Origin: Silvibacterium dinghuense
GTDB lineage: Bacteria; Acidobacteriota; Terriglobia; Terriglobales; Acidobacteriaceae
DNA: 64,000 nt
Assembly (NCBI RefSeq): GCF_004123295.1
Contig: NZ_SDMK01000005.1
Span: 310,001-374,000 of the forward strand
Direction: 5' to 3'
Made by a program: the position numbers and the translations under genes. Below the pieces are notes generated by a model. It saw only the letters and a list, made by a program, of their open reading frames with translations. It ran no database searches and was not told the DNA's origin. Positions 24,510 through 33,984 of this stretch are shown here, in pieces. Positions within the stretch are counted from its first letter, which is position 1, and the number at the start of each line of letters is the position of its first letter.

Positions 24510-25167
24510 AGCCAATACCTCGTAAGGTCTTGATCAGCGGCTCACGACCTTCTGTATCCACCTTGCCGCGCAGGCGGTAGACATGCACATCAACGACATT
24601 CGTGTTAGGTTGAATCCGCATTCCCCAGACTTCGGAGAGAAGCATTGATCGAGTAACAACACGCCCGGCATGTCGACATAGATATGCCAAAAGTGCAAAT
24701 TCTTGCGGGCTTAGATTTAAAACTTCTCCACCGCGAGATGCCCTACGGCTGATGAAATCCAACTCCAGGTCCAGTACGCGGAGGCGGGTCGACTCATCGC
24801 CTGCGGCAAGATTGCGTCGCAAAAGGTTACGCAGTCTTGCCAGCAATTCTGCGAGTGCGAATGGCTTTGTCAGGTAATCGTCCCCACCTTGTTCCAGCCC
24901 CTTGACCCTGTCGTCGACCGATCTCCTGGCTGAAAGTATCAATACGGGGCTGCTCATACCATTGCGTCGAAGTTGAAGAATCAGGTCGATACCATCCTGA
25001 TCCGGAAGCCCTAAGTCAACAATGAGGCCATGGTAGGCGTACTTTGACGCCAACTGAGCTGCAGCGTTCGCGTCTTCCGCCGTATGCACTTCGTATCCAG
25101 CCTCAAGCAAAGACTGCTTCACGAAGCTCTGAATCTCGGGTTCATCCTCGACCAGAAGAAGTCGCAT
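24490..25167 (-). CDS. OmpR/PhoB-family response regulator
   Basis: A 225-residue two-component regulator. The receiver domain has acidic EDE (7-9), phosphoacceptor Asp51 (LIVDLGLPDQDG) and the Lys of DYLTKPFALAELL. The C-terminal winged helix (about 130-222) includes LNLSPQEFALLAYLCRHAGR and NTNVVDVHVYRLRGKVD. It is encoded upstream of and overlapping its cognate kinase. Its own start at 25167 faces the type III PKS gene across 272 bp (25168-25439), where no gene is seen; that gap could hold divergent promoters. Confidence 0.94.
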   Translation of the reverse strand: MRLLLVEDEPEIQSFVKQSLLEAGYEVHTAEDANAAAQLASKYAYHGLIVDLGLPDQDGIDLILQLRRNGMSSPVLILSARRSVDDRVKGLEQGGDDYLTKPFALAELLARLRNLLRRNLAAGDESTRLRVLDLELDFISRRASRGGEVLNLSPQEFALLAYLCRHAGRVVTRSMLLSEVWGMRIQPNTNVVDVHVYRLRGKVDTEGREPLIKTLRGIGYVLKDR

Positions 25168-25439
25168 GAGTCATCGTAAGACATCTTGATCTGCAACTCG
25201 CATGCCCCAGAAGGCTGCAGCGTCCTCCATGAACGAATCGTCATCCTGTTCCCTTCCAGCAAAGTGCTATCAAAAGAACAAGGGTCCCGTCTTAACAAGC
25301 AACTGTTGTCTATGAGAACCAGGAATCTGTTCTATCCAATAGTCGACTGTCGCTGGGTCGCCGCCTCATCGTGGTCCGGCCTACCAAGAGACACACGCGA
25401 CATCGAATCTCTACTATCGGGGCTGAGGACCCATTGTGC

Positions 25440-26501
25440 ATGACTGCGGCTTATCTGAATCGCATCGCCACCGCAGTACCAGAGCACGACGTGCATGATA
25501 CCTTCGTCGTCTTCGCCGAGAAAATGCTTGCCGACTCACGGCTACGTACGGTTTTCCGCCGCATGGTGAGCCGCGCCGACATTGCACATCGCTATTCGTT
25601 CCTCGATCCGCAGAAAGGTTCCGGCCAATCCTCATCTCATGATGCGCATGAATTTTATCGGCGAGGGAACTTTCCCAACACGGCGCGACGGATGGAGTTG
25701 TTTGAACAGAGCGCTCCGGCGCTGATGAGAAAAACCGTAGACCGGCTTGCGCTCAATGAGAAGGAACGCTCTGGCATCACACACGTGTTAGTGACCTGCT
25801 GCACAGGGCTCTATGCGCCAGGGCTGGATTTTGAAATCATCGATCATCTCGGGCTTTCGACCGATGTGGAACGCACGATGGTCGGCTTCATGGGATGCTA
25901 TGCCGCGATCAATGCACTGAAGCTGGCGCGCCACATTGTACGCTCAGACCCGCAAGCAAGTGTGCTCATGGTGAATCTGGAACTGTGTACGTTACATTTT
26001 CAGGAGACGCAGGATTTGGAGCAGGTGCTCTCATTTCTCGTGTTCGCCGATGGTGCGGCGGCGAGCCTGATTACCGCCCACGAGCAGGGGCTCGCGCTAG
26101 ACAGCTTCAAGGCGGTGATGGTGCCTGAGACTCGTGGGTTGATTACGTGGAAAATTCGCGGGCTCGGTTTCGACATGCTGCTCTCCGGGCAGGTGCCGGG
26201 CGAACTGGCGCGCGCGCTGCACGAGGGAGAACTGATGGCGGATCGCGACGGCATTGATCTGTGGGCCGTGCATCCTGGCGGACGATCGATTCTGGATGCG
26301 GTAGAGAAGGGACTGGAGCTGCCGACAGATGCACTGGCAGCGTCACGCGAGGTGCTATCGTGCTTCGGCAACATGTCATCGGCGACGGTGATGTTTGTGT
26401 TGCAGCGAATCATGCAACAGGCACGCTCCGGGCAGCATGGCTGTGCCATGTCGTTTGGGCCAGGCCTGACGGCGGAGACAATGCGCTTCCATGCGGTCTA
26501 G
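25440..26501 (+). CDS. Type III polyketide synthase (chalcone/alkylresorcinol synthase-like)
   Basis: A 353-residue ketosynthase-fold homodimer enzyme. The catalytic triad is Cys153 (VGFMGCYAAINALKLA), His278 (DLWAVHPGGRSILDAVE) and Asn311 (VLSCFGNMSSATVMFVL). The C-terminal SFGPGLTAETM is the usual GFGPG-type loop. Bacterial members extend an acyl starter with malonyl-CoA to make phenolic lipids, pyrones or quinone precursors. I chose the ATG at 25440, with GAGG upstream, over an upstream frame without signal. The methyltransferase gene overlaps its end by 11 bp, and a flavoprotein follows further down. This is the core of a small biosynthetic cluster. Confidence 0.92.
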   Translation: MTAAYLNRIATAVPEHDVHDTFVVFAEKMLADSRLRTVFRRMVSRADIAHRYSFLDPQKGSGQSSSHDAHEFYRRGNFPNTARRMELFEQSAPALMRKTVDRLALNEKERSGITHVLVTCCTGLYAPGLDFEIIDHLGLSTDVERTMVGFMGCYAAINALKLARHIVRSDPQASVLMVNLELCTLHFQETQDLEQVLSFLVFADGAAASLITAHEQGLALDSFKAVMVPETRGLITWKIRGLGFDMLLSGQVPGELARALHEGELMADRDGIDLWAVHPGGRSILDAVEKGLELPTDALAASREVLSCFGNMSSATVMFVLQRIMQQARSGQHGCAMSFGPGLTAETMRFHAV

Positions 26502-27216
26502 TGCAAAAATCGACTTCAGCCAGCGGGTTTCTCCGCGTGAATTGCCGGAACTGATGGATGGCGACTGCAGCTATGAAGATTTCCGTGACTGCCTGCGCAG
26601 CCTGGAAAAGGTGAATCGCTGGCTGCTGGGTTATCGGCCGACGCTGGCCTGGCTGGATCGGTTGCCACATGGTCCGCCAGATCCAATACACATCGTGGAT
26701 GTAGGCTGTGGCAGCGGCGATCTATTGCGGCAGATTGCAGGCTGGGCGCGAATACGGAGTATTGCTGTGCAGTTAACCGGGATCGACCTGAATCCTTATG
26801 CTGTGCATGCAGCAACGGAGTTCACACCAAAAGAACTTGGCATCACATGGGTGACCGGCAATGCGATGGCGTATCGACCGGAGAAGCAGATAGACATCGT
26901 TGTAAGTTCGCTGATGGCGCATCATCTGGAGGATGAGGAGATTGTCGCACTGTTGAGATGGATGGAAGCGAACGCGCGGGCAGGCTGGTTTATCAACGAT
27001 CTGGAGAGGTCGGAGCAAGCTTGCCGGACATTCGCATGGCTGGCTGGTGTGGTGAGATGGCACCGATTTGTGCGGCATGATGGACCTGTGTCTTTTCGGC
27101 GGGCCTTCCAGAAGGAAGACTGGATACGCCTATTGGATGCGGCGGAAGTCCCGCGAGAGGCGGTCACTGTGGAGCAATGGCGTCCGGGACGGTTGTGCGT
27201 AGGGCGGTGGCAGTGA
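26491..27216 (+). CDS. SAM-dependent class I methyltransferase
   Basis: A 241-residue soluble enzyme with the SAM-binding loop IVDVGCGSGDLLRQI (68-82), an acidic loop GIDLNPYAVHAA and the post-motif VVSSLMAHHLEDEEI. The start overlaps the type III PKS by 11 bp, so translational coupling is likely and the substrate is presumably the PKS product, such as a resorcinol or quinol. The N-terminus (SPRELPELMDGDCSYEDF) is like that of methyltransferases next to type III PKS genes in other bacteria, as far as I can judge. Product unknown. Confidence 0.85.
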   Translation: MRSSAKIDFSQRVSPRELPELMDGDCSYEDFRDCLRSLEKVNRWLLGYRPTLAWLDRLPHGPPDPIHIVDVGCGSGDLLRQIAGWARIRSIAVQLTGIDLNPYAVHAATEFTPKELGITWVTGNAMAYRPEKQIDIVVSSLMAHHLEDEEIVALLRWMEANARAGWFINDLERSEQACRTFAWLAGVVRWHRFVRHDGPVSFRRAFQKEDWIRLLDAAEVPREAVTVEQWRPGRLCVGRWQ

Positions 27217-27313
27217 AGTTGTTGCCTCTCGCAGTGTCTCGTCCGGCTAAGGCAGAAAGCCTCTTTAGCTTATGGTGCACCTCATCACGTCTAGCTTTCT
27301 GAGATAGCGAATT

Positions 27314-27949
27314 ATGCAAATTTCCACCCTGCCAGCTCCGCGTCCCGAGGGTTCCAGATTCAAGACGATTCTCTGGGTCTCGCTCGGTCTCACCGTACTC
27401 TTCGTCTTCATTACCTCAGAGCTGCTCCTCATCACTGACTACCCGATGTACCATGCCTACCGTCTGCAGGTTATCGCCGACCGCCATCTCCTCATCCCGC
27501 ATACACTCGCTGGAATCTTCGCTCTTCTGATCGGTCCTATCAACTTCTCTTCGCGGGTCCGTCAGCGCTATATCCAACTCCATCGCATGCTCGGCCGCAT
27601 CTATGTTGTCTCTGTGTTCATTGGATCCTTTACGGGGATCGCTCTCGCCGCCGGACGCCCGGGGCTTCCCGGAACCTCCATGCAGGCAGCCGCCTGGATG
27701 ATCTGCACCACCGCCGCCTTTATCACTGCGCGCAACCGCCAGATCACACAGCACCGCCAATGGATGGCACGCTCCTATGCGGTTACATTTACCTTTGTCT
27801 CCAGCCGCGTGCTGAATCTCTGGCCGCGCTACTGGAGCCACCTAGGCGACGTCCTATCCGCAGTCGGCGTAATTGCCTTCACTCTTGCCTCGCTGCTCAT
27901 CGTGGACCTTGGCCTAAACTGGCACGAACTCACCACACGTCGTGACTGA
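27314..27949 (+). CDS. DUF2306 membrane protein
   Basis: A 211-residue protein with about five to six membrane segments (ILWVSLGLTVLFVFITSELL, IPHTLAGIFALLIGPINF, IYVVSVFIGSFTGIALAAG, and others). Conserved His residues sit near membrane faces: HTLAGIFAL, LHRMLGRIY and QHRQWMARSYAV. These define DUF2306, proteins of unknown role with a haem- or quinone-protein look. It is 97 bp downstream of the methyltransferase on the same strand and could belong to that cluster or stand alone. It is convergent with the next gene. Confidence 0.82.
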   Translation: MQISTLPAPRPEGSRFKTILWVSLGLTVLFVFITSELLLITDYPMYHAYRLQVIADRHLLIPHTLAGIFALLIGPINFSSRVRQRYIQLHRMLGRIYVVSVFIGSFTGIALAAGRPGLPGTSMQAAAWMICTTAAFITARNRQITQHRQWMARSYAVTFTFVSSRVLNLWPRYWSHLGDVLSAVGVIAFTLASLLIVDLGLNWHELTTRRD

Positions 27950-27998
27950 TTACCGACCGGTAGTTATAAGAACTTAGGATGCAGGTTCGCAAAGAACC

Positions 27999-28778
27999 TT
28001 ATTTCCCGAAGCTGCTCCCCACTAGCTCCGAGCTAACCATAGGCCCGTAACCACCGAGTTGACCAACAATGACCGCGACCGCAGGATCCTCACCCTCCAG
28101 GACCCACACCATCACATCTTTCGGCTGAAGGCCGAGGAGCCGTGCAATCACCCTTACGATACCGCCCAGTTCAGGATGAATGCGAAACACTGTCGCCTCA
28201 AGGGTCTGTCCGGCCAGGTGAACTGTTTGCTCTTCCGCTGGCGAGATCAGAAGCCGAATCAACCGTCCGCCGCCAACCGGAGCCAGCATCCCCACCCGAA
28301 AAGGGATCGCATTGTCCGGCACATTCAGCAGCAGTGTTCCAACAATGCCATTCGCCAGGTCATCCGGCAGGTCCATGTGCTTGCTTTCCACGTGTATCCT
28401 GCCATGCTTATCTATTGTTTGGCTGGTCACCATGCCGGTAGCAGCCTCTATCGTCAAATCAATGGGTTTGGTAAAAAACGGCCCTTTCTGTATGTGGTGG
28501 TTGCGCACTAACTGAAACGTACCCTTCTGCGTGTACGTCGTCGCCTCATCATCGACTGATCCATCGAGAAAGTGATAGGTCAGGCGCATCGTTACTTCAT
28601 TGCCCTGCACGACCTGCGAAAACTCACCACTGGCAATGGTTTTCCCATCCTCGGAGCGAGCCACCATAAACCGGTGCATTGGCCGTTGTATATGCCTCAC
28701 TGGAATCGATTCAGCACGCGCTGCGGCACCCATCGTCGCTGCGCACAAAACGACGATCAAAAAATCGTTTCGCCTCAT
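27999..28778 (-). CDS. Exported hypothetical protein
   Basis: A 259-residue protein with a Sec signal (FLIVVLCAATMGAAARAES). The rest is predicted beta-rich (GKTIASGEFSQVVQGNEVTM, MRLTYHFLDGSVDDEATTYT, MVTSQTIDKHGRIHVESKHM), like a periplasmic lipid-binding or outer-membrane-associated barrel half. I recognise no named family. It lies in opposite orientation inside the PKS cluster, between the DUF2306 and flavoprotein genes, so a link to that pathway is only positional. Confidence 0.7.
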   Translation of the reverse strand: MRRNDFLIVVLCAATMGAAARAESIPVRHIQRPMHRFMVARSEDGKTIASGEFSQVVQGNEVTMRLTYHFLDGSVDDEATTYTQKGTFQLVRNHHIQKGPFFTKPIDLTIEAATGMVTSQTIDKHGRIHVESKHMDLPDDLANGIVGTLLLNVPDNAIPFRVGMLAPVGGGRLIRLLISPAEEQTVHLAGQTLEATVFRIHPELGGIVRVIARLLGLQPKDVMVWVLEGEDPAVAVIVGQLGGYGPMVSSELVGSSFGK

Positions 28779-28917
28779 CGAATACCTCGTTCTAACACCT
28801 TAGACGTCTTTCATGCAGCGGCCTACCGACATCAAGATGACGATTTGTACAGGATGACGTATCGAACTGTTTTTTGGACGTCTACTAAAAAGATGAAGTC
28901 CGCTACCCATAGATGGC

Positions 28918-30078
28918 ATGTCCGGTGAGTATGGAGGGAATGCTTTGCAAGATGAAGTCCTGATTCTTGGTGGTGGAGTGGCCGGCTGTGCGGCCTCGAT
29001 CGCGCTCGCTCGAAAGGGACGAAGCGTTACGCTGATCGAACGCGAGCTCATGCCACGTCATAAAGTCTGCGGAGAGTTTCTAAGCGGTGAAGCGCTTGAA
29101 GACCTGCATGCACTTGGCATCGACGTAGCAGTGCTTGGCGCAGTGCCCATTCCCTACGTTCGCCTCGCCGCCGCCAGGCGTGCAGCGGAGGCGCCCTTGC
29201 CCTTTCCCGCAGCCTCGCTCACGCGCAAAACGCTTGATACCGCACTCATCGCCGAAGCCATTGCCGCGGGGGTTCGCGTTGAGCGCGGGCGCAGTGTTCA
29301 GGCACTCAGCCGCACCACAACCGGCATGTGGCAAGCGACGCTCGATGACGGCATCTCCTGCGAAGCTCCAACGGTCTTTCTCTCCACAGGCAAGCACGAT
29401 CTTCGCGGCCATCCACGTCCGAAAGATCCGCAGCGATGGGTCGCCTTCAAGATGTATTACCGGCTTGCGCCAGCGCAGGCCGCTGAGCTGGCAAGCGCCT
29501 CTGAGCTGATGCTTTATCCCGGTGGCTATGGTGGTATCCAGCCGGTGGAAGGCGGCATTGCGAACCTCTGCTGTGTGGTGCAGCAACGGTATCTTGCACG
29601 AGCAGGTCATCGCTGGGACGGCCTGCTCGCGAAGATGCAGCAGGACTGTCCGCACCTCGCCATGCGACTTGCCGGTGCTGAGCCCTTACTCAACAAGCCG
29701 ATCGCGATCACCCATATTCCCTATGGCCACATCCGGCGCACAACTCAAAATGGGCTCTATTGCATCGGCGACCAGGCGGCTGTCATCCCCTCCTTCACCG
29801 GCGATGGCATATCAATCGCCCTGCATACTGCTCGTTGCGCTGCTGCGGCATTTCTTGCAGACGAGCCGGCGCCGCTCTTCCAGGCTCGCCTGCGCTCTGC
29901 ATTGCTGCCCCAGATGCGCCTCGCCGAATTTGCAGCCAATGGCTTGAACAACGCACTCGCACGTGCGGTATTACCGTTTTGCCTCAGAGTCTGGCCCGGC
30001 GTCATGCGCATAACAGCGCAGCTCACACGCGTCGCCACCCAACACTCAGATGTTGCTCCCCAGGCAATCGCCGGCTAA
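28918..30078 (+). CDS. FAD-dependent oxidoreductase of the monooxygenase/GG-reductase group
   Basis: A 386-residue flavoprotein. The FAD dinucleotide fold is at the N-terminus (VLILGGGVAGCAASIALARK, then TLIERE), followed by MPRHKVCGEFLSGEAL, which resembles geranylgeranyl-reductase-type enzymes. The second FAD motif is GLYCIGDQAAVIPSFTGDG. Downstream of a type III PKS and a methyltransferase, a ring hydroxylase that turns a resorcinol into a quinone is the natural guess, as in the srsABC arrangement of Streptomyces. The ATG at 28918 gives 13 residues before the FAD fold; a TTG at 28945 with GGAGGG upstream is an alternative start. Confidence 0.87.
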   Translation: MSGEYGGNALQDEVLILGGGVAGCAASIALARKGRSVTLIERELMPRHKVCGEFLSGEALEDLHALGIDVAVLGAVPIPYVRLAAARRAAEAPLPFPAASLTRKTLDTALIAEAIAAGVRVERGRSVQALSRTTTGMWQATLDDGISCEAPTVFLSTGKHDLRGHPRPKDPQRWVAFKMYYRLAPAQAAELASASELMLYPGGYGGIQPVEGGIANLCCVVQQRYLARAGHRWDGLLAKMQQDCPHLAMRLAGAEPLLNKPIAITHIPYGHIRRTTQNGLYCIGDQAAVIPSFTGDGISIALHTARCAAAAFLADEPAPLFQARLRSALLPQMRLAEFAANGLNNALARAVLPFCLRVWPGVMRITAQLTRVATQHSDVAPQAIAG

Positions 30079-30105
30079 ATCAATTCGCAACAGAAGAGAG
30101 ATGCA

Positions 30106-30672
30106 ATGAAATCTTTCGCACTCCTCGCCCTCACCGTCATACTCACTCCAGCTGCTGCGCGCGCCCAGCAGCAGACCTTCGTCCTCAATCCCGATGCCAG
30201 CGAAGTCAGGATGACGCTTAACACGACCCACGAGATCGTCAAGGGCACGTTTCACATTCAGTCTGGATCGATTGAGTTTGACCGCAGCAGCACTAAGATG
30301 TCGGGCTCAGTAGTTGTACAGGCTGGCAGCGGGAAAACCGGAAACGACAGCCGAGACAAGAAGATGGATAAGGATATTCTCAAGGTGGACCAATATACGA
30401 CCATCTCCTTTACGCCCAAAACCTACACCGGGACGATCGCGCCCTCCGGCGATTCCGCGATTCAGGTAAGTGGCGTATTTACCCTGCTCGGCAATCCTCA
30501 CGACCTGACGATTCCCATTCAGATTCATATCGAGGGATTGAAGGCAACGGCAAAGGCTCAATTTGTCGTTCCCTACGTCCAGTGGGGTCTCAAGAACCCG
30601 AGCTTCATGTTCTGGAAGGCCGAGAACGACGTTGCGATTGATCTTAATCTCACTGGCCAGCTTTCCAACTAA
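30106..30672 (+). CDS. YceI-family periplasmic lipid-binding-type protein
   Basis: A 188-residue exported beta-barrel protein with a signal peptide ending ALTVILTPAAARAQ. YceI-type blocks include FHIQSGSIEFDRSSTKMSGS, DKKMDKDILKVDQYTTISF and VSGVFTLLGNPHDLTIPIQI. Family members bind polyisoprenoid or other lipidic molecules in a lipocalin-like pocket. It is 27 bp behind the flavoprotein on the same strand, suggesting an operon; carrying a polyketide or quinone product would fit but is inference. Confidence 0.9.
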   Translation: MKSFALLALTVILTPAAARAQQQTFVLNPDASEVRMTLNTTHEIVKGTFHIQSGSIEFDRSSTKMSGSVVVQAGSGKTGNDSRDKKMDKDILKVDQYTTISFTPKTYTGTIAPSGDSAIQVSGVFTLLGNPHDLTIPIQIHIEGLKATAKAQFVVPYVQWGLKNPSFMFWKAENDVAIDLNLTGQLSN

Positions 30673-31014
30673 TTGACCATCCTGCTTGCAAGCTCCAACG
30701 GGCTATTCCATCCTAACTGCACTCGCTTTTCATTGAACCCGCTCGGAGATGCAAAAGCTATGTTCAATTCAGCGTCTCGCTGAGCGCTGACATCCAGATA
30801 TTTGCTCAACCGTCTGGAATGGCGATTAGCTTCCTCCCATTGTTCGTTACGTCCCGCGAAAATGGCGCAGAAGAGCTCTTCGACTTAATGCATCAGACAG
30901 TCCAAATTGAGCGGGCACTCGGCTTGCTGGACGAACATCGTGCTAACCCGGATCCGGCACATGTGTCTCTTCAATGGAGAAACACATGTGCCGGATCTGT
31001 CTTGGAAATTGCGG
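30673..31014. other. 342-bp intergenic gap with no supported gene
   Basis: It lies between the convergent YceI and receptor genes. A short plus-strand frame (30819-31049) contains LFDLMHQTVQIERALGLLDE but overlaps the receptor's 3' end and lacks a ribosome-binding site, so I do not call it. The strong inverted repeat 30951-30997 is the only clear element. Confidence 0.6.
30951..30997. repeat. Perfect 16-bp inverted repeat hairpin
   Basis: GATCCGGCACATGTGT (30951-30966) pairs with its exact complement at 30982-30997 across a 15-base loop. Neither strand shows a T-tract after the stem, so it is not a standard intrinsic terminator despite lying 18 bp past the receptor stop. It could be an mRNA 3'-end stabiliser or a protein site. 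Confidence 0.7.
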
Positions 31015-33612
31015 CTACTTATTGCGGTTGGGGAAGATTCCCATCTTAAAGGTGACCATAAAACTCCGCCCCGCGGTCAGGTTGATCTGGTCCAGCGGTG
31101 ACGGAGTAGTCGTCGCGTAGTATGCCGACGTGCCAACGGGAGTCGGGGAGTTGTAGGGGAAAACATCCGTGATATTTTCGCTATTCCATAGGTTATTGAT
31201 GCTGAAGCTGATCTTTGATTGGTTAAAGATTGAGTCTTCTTTGCGGAAAGTGTAGTTCAGGAAGAGATTGACGTTATTATACGGAGCGACATACACCTGA
31301 TTATGGTAAGAACCGTTGTCGTCGTAATAGTCTCCGACTCGCTTCTCGATCACGCCTAGATCCATGCCATGCCCCTGGTAGGTCAGGCCCAGTCCCTGGG
31401 TATATGAAGGCGTGTCCGTCACGTTAAGGCCAGAGGGAACGCCGGTCCCTGTATAGGTGGCCTTCCCTACCGTTCCATTGGCGTAGAGATTGAAGCCGTG
31501 CGTAAGCGAGGCATTGATCTCGCCTTCAAATCCCTGGGTGATTGAATCTGGACCAAGATAATATTCGTTGAGATCGTAGGCCGGGTTATTGGGATTGGTC
31601 ACGGCATACGAGATGTAGTTGTTCTGAAACTTTACGACGTAATAATCGGCATCGAAAGTGAAGCGATTCAGCTTGACGACCGTCCCTCCCTGATACGCGG
31701 ACGTTGTCTGCGGGCTGGGCAGTTTACTCACTTCCTGGCCACCGCCCGTGACATCAAAGACGCTGGTTGGAGGAATCTCATCGCCTTTACCGAACTGTCC
31801 ATAGATAGACCAATTCGTGGTCAACCGATAGTTCGCCGATGCAGAAGGCAAGTTAGAGCCGAATCCGCCGGAAGATGTTGTGTAGGGTGCGCCCCCAAGG
31901 TTGCCTACGACTTTTCCGTTGTCTGCATACTGCTTAAAGTCCAGCGTGTAGTACGCATACTTGTCGCCAGCAATAAGAGTGAGTTTCTTCGTGGCATGCC
32001 ACTCGTACTCGACGTACGGGTTATAAGAGTTCGTCCAGTAATTCTCGTGAAAATTGGGCACTGCGTCGTCCTGGTTGGTCAGCGGGTCCGATGGAATCTG
32101 ATAGCGATTGCTGGTTGCCCACTCGTACCACATGCCTGCGCGGAAGACGCCGTACTTCGAAGTCTGACTGATCGTCGAGGTTTCGCCATACTTGCGATAG
32201 CTATTCAGCTTGTCGACTGCGCAGGGAGGAATGACGCCATTCGCATCATTCGCAGCGATGGAGCAGTTGGCTTCGGTAATCCATCCGGTTGAACTATCAG
32301 GGCCTGTAGCCAGGCCGGTCGTATCGTTCGGATTGTCGTTCGGATAGTACTGCGCGTTGTTATAGCTGTAGGTATAGGGCGTTACATCCAGAAGCCAGCC
32401 GTGCTTCAACGAAGAGCGAATCGCGCCGTATTCGAAGTCCGTGGGTACGAGGTTTCTATTGTATGACTGATAGAACGCGCTGGTAGGATCGTTATTCTGC
32501 ATCATGTAATTCCAGCCGTACGCGTTGATTTGGGCACGATAGGGAGAGTTATTGGGCGCGTTGGCAAAAAGATGCACAACTCCGCTATATCCGGTGATCG
32601 TAGTGTTCGGCGACGCGTTGTACAGAACTTTGATTTCGCCGGCATTGCGCTCGATGTAGTTCAGAGTTTCGAACCCATCGCTGGTCATGCGATGAACGTC
32701 GAGAGAGAAACCGATATTTTTGTGCGCACCCAGCATGCCGCTGTTGTATCGCCCATCGAGCAGCAGGGTATTAAACGATCCATAGGAGACCTGCGGCTGA
32801 ATAGATTGTTCTGATGGCACTTCCGGTGAAAGCAGATTGATCGATCCACCATAGGTGGCTTGGCCGATCGTGGACGCGGTGCCTGGACTGCGATCAAAGT
32901 CCACACTCCCGACCCAAAGCCCGGGGAAAAATACCCAGGAGTGATGCGTAGGGTTATTGCTGTCATTGAAGGGAATGCCATCCCAGGTTATGTTGAAATC
33001 GCCGTCCTGGAATCCGCGGAAATAGATCGTCCCTTGTCCAAGCCCTACACCATTCGGGTTGTAGCTGATCGTCCCCGGAGCGATGTTAATGATTTCGGAA
33101 TAGTCGGTCGTGGCAGGTGCGAAATTCTTGATGTATTCGCTGCTGATTTCCGATTTAGGTTCCACCGTGTCGAGCGAGTTCTGCGAGAGTGCATGCTGGC
33201 CAGCGATAGAATTGCCTGCGATTGCTTCCACCCTTACACTCTGCTGCAGTGAACCGACTTTGAGCTGAACAGGAACACTCTGCGCCTGGCCCGCAGAGAG
33301 CCTCAGATTGGTTTCTCCTGTTTCTCTGAATCCTGCCGCCGTGATCGTCAAGTCATAGCTTCCAGCAGTGAGCCCCGTAAAGGAGTAATGCCCCTGATCA
33401 TCGGTAGCACTGTGCTGCACTAATCCCGTAGTGTGATTCTTGAGCGTCACGGTCGCTGCCTGTACTGCATGACCCGAGGAATCAGTTATGGTTCCACTTA
33501 TAGACGCCGCGCCCGACTCCTGTGCCGCTATTTGCGTGGGCAGCACTGAATAGAGTAAAGCTGTAACACTTAAAACCAGCATGACATAGCGATGTACACG
33601 ATGTAATCTCAC
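31015..33612 (-). CDS. TonB-dependent receptor with carboxypeptidase-regulatory-like domain
   Basis: An 865-residue outer-membrane receptor. It has a signal peptide (LVLSVTALLYSVLPTQIAAQ), a carboxypeptidase-regulatory-like domain (ISGTITDSSGHAVQAATVTL, about 38-120), a plug (about 125-290: TDYSEIINIAPGTISYN, GTIYFRGFQDGDFNITWDGI) and a 22-stranded-type barrel ending in FMVTFKMGIFPNRNK. At 865 aa it is smaller than the Oar-like receptors here and closer to siderophore- or vitamin-type receptors. The GTG start at 33612 has AGGAGG upstream. The substrate cannot be read from sequence; its neighbours are not obviously related. Confidence 0.9.
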   Translation of the reverse strand: MRLHRVHRYVMLVLSVTALLYSVLPTQIAAQESGAASISGTITDSSGHAVQAATVTLKNHTTGLVQHSATDDQGHYSFTGLTAGSYDLTITAAGFRETGETNLRLSAGQAQSVPVQLKVGSLQQSVRVEAIAGNSIAGQHALSQNSLDTVEPKSEISSEYIKNFAPATTDYSEIINIAPGTISYNPNGVGLGQGTIYFRGFQDGDFNITWDGIPFNDSNNPTHHSWVFFPGLWVGSVDFDRSPGTASTIGQATYGGSINLLSPEVPSEQSIQPQVSYGSFNTLLLDGRYNSGMLGAHKNIGFSLDVHRMTSDGFETLNYIERNAGEIKVLYNASPNTTITGYSGVVHLFANAPNNSPYRAQINAYGWNYMMQNNDPTSAFYQSYNRNLVPTDFEYGAIRSSLKHGWLLDVTPYTYSYNNAQYYPNDNPNDTTGLATGPDSSTGWITEANCSIAANDANGVIPPCAVDKLNSYRKYGETSTISQTSKYGVFRAGMWYEWATSNRYQIPSDPLTNQDDAVPNFHENYWTNSYNPYVEYEWHATKKLTLIAGDKYAYYTLDFKQYADNGKVVGNLGGAPYTTSSGGFGSNLPSASANYRLTTNWSIYGQFGKGDEIPPTSVFDVTGGGQEVSKLPSPQTTSAYQGGTVVKLNRFTFDADYYVVKFQNNYISYAVTNPNNPAYDLNEYYLGPDSITQGFEGEINASLTHGFNLYANGTVGKATYTGTGVPSGLNVTDTPSYTQGLGLTYQGHGMDLGVIEKRVGDYYDDNGSYHNQVYVAPYNNVNLFLNYTFRKEDSIFNQSKISFSINNLWNSENITDVFPYNSPTPVGTSAYYATTTPSPLDQINLTAGRSFMVTFKMGIFPNRNK

Positions 33613-33984
33613 TCCTGCCTCCTGAATAAGCCTGCAAATGCAGCGATCTTCGGAGACCCTAGCGACGCTGCGTGAATGTCTGGTTACACGTGAAAGTCCG
33701 CACGATAAGCCGCTCTTAGTCTTATCAAGTTAGGCTTTGAGTGAGCACATGCAGTCACAACGTAGGCCGCTTAAGAAACTTGTTTTAAAAGCTTTAAACC
33801 TGCATCCGATCTTTGACGGATTGCGGAGAGGCACTTATTTCTACTGCTTTGCCGGAGACAGGGCGGCGGCTCCATCCTTGCTGCATTTCAGGTTTTATTC
33901 AGGTTGGCCTCCATTCCCGCAAAGCAGCTACCGGATTGCGGCTGCATTTCTACCTACAAAGAACAGAGCAATCGCCCCTGAACG
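33613..33984. other. Intergenic region 5' of the 865-aa receptor
   Basis: About 370 bp between the receptor start (minus) and the terminator of the next receptor gene. It is relatively AT-rich around 33770-33800. It should contain the promoter of the receptor, but I cannot assign -35/-10 boxes with confidence. No gene is supported. Confidence 0.5.

Noticed and set aside
30819-31049. A 76-codon plus-strand frame between the YceI and receptor genes
   Set aside because: It lacks a ribosome-binding site, overlaps the receptor 3' end and spans the hairpin at 30951-30997. I cannot exclude that its first half is a gene remnant.
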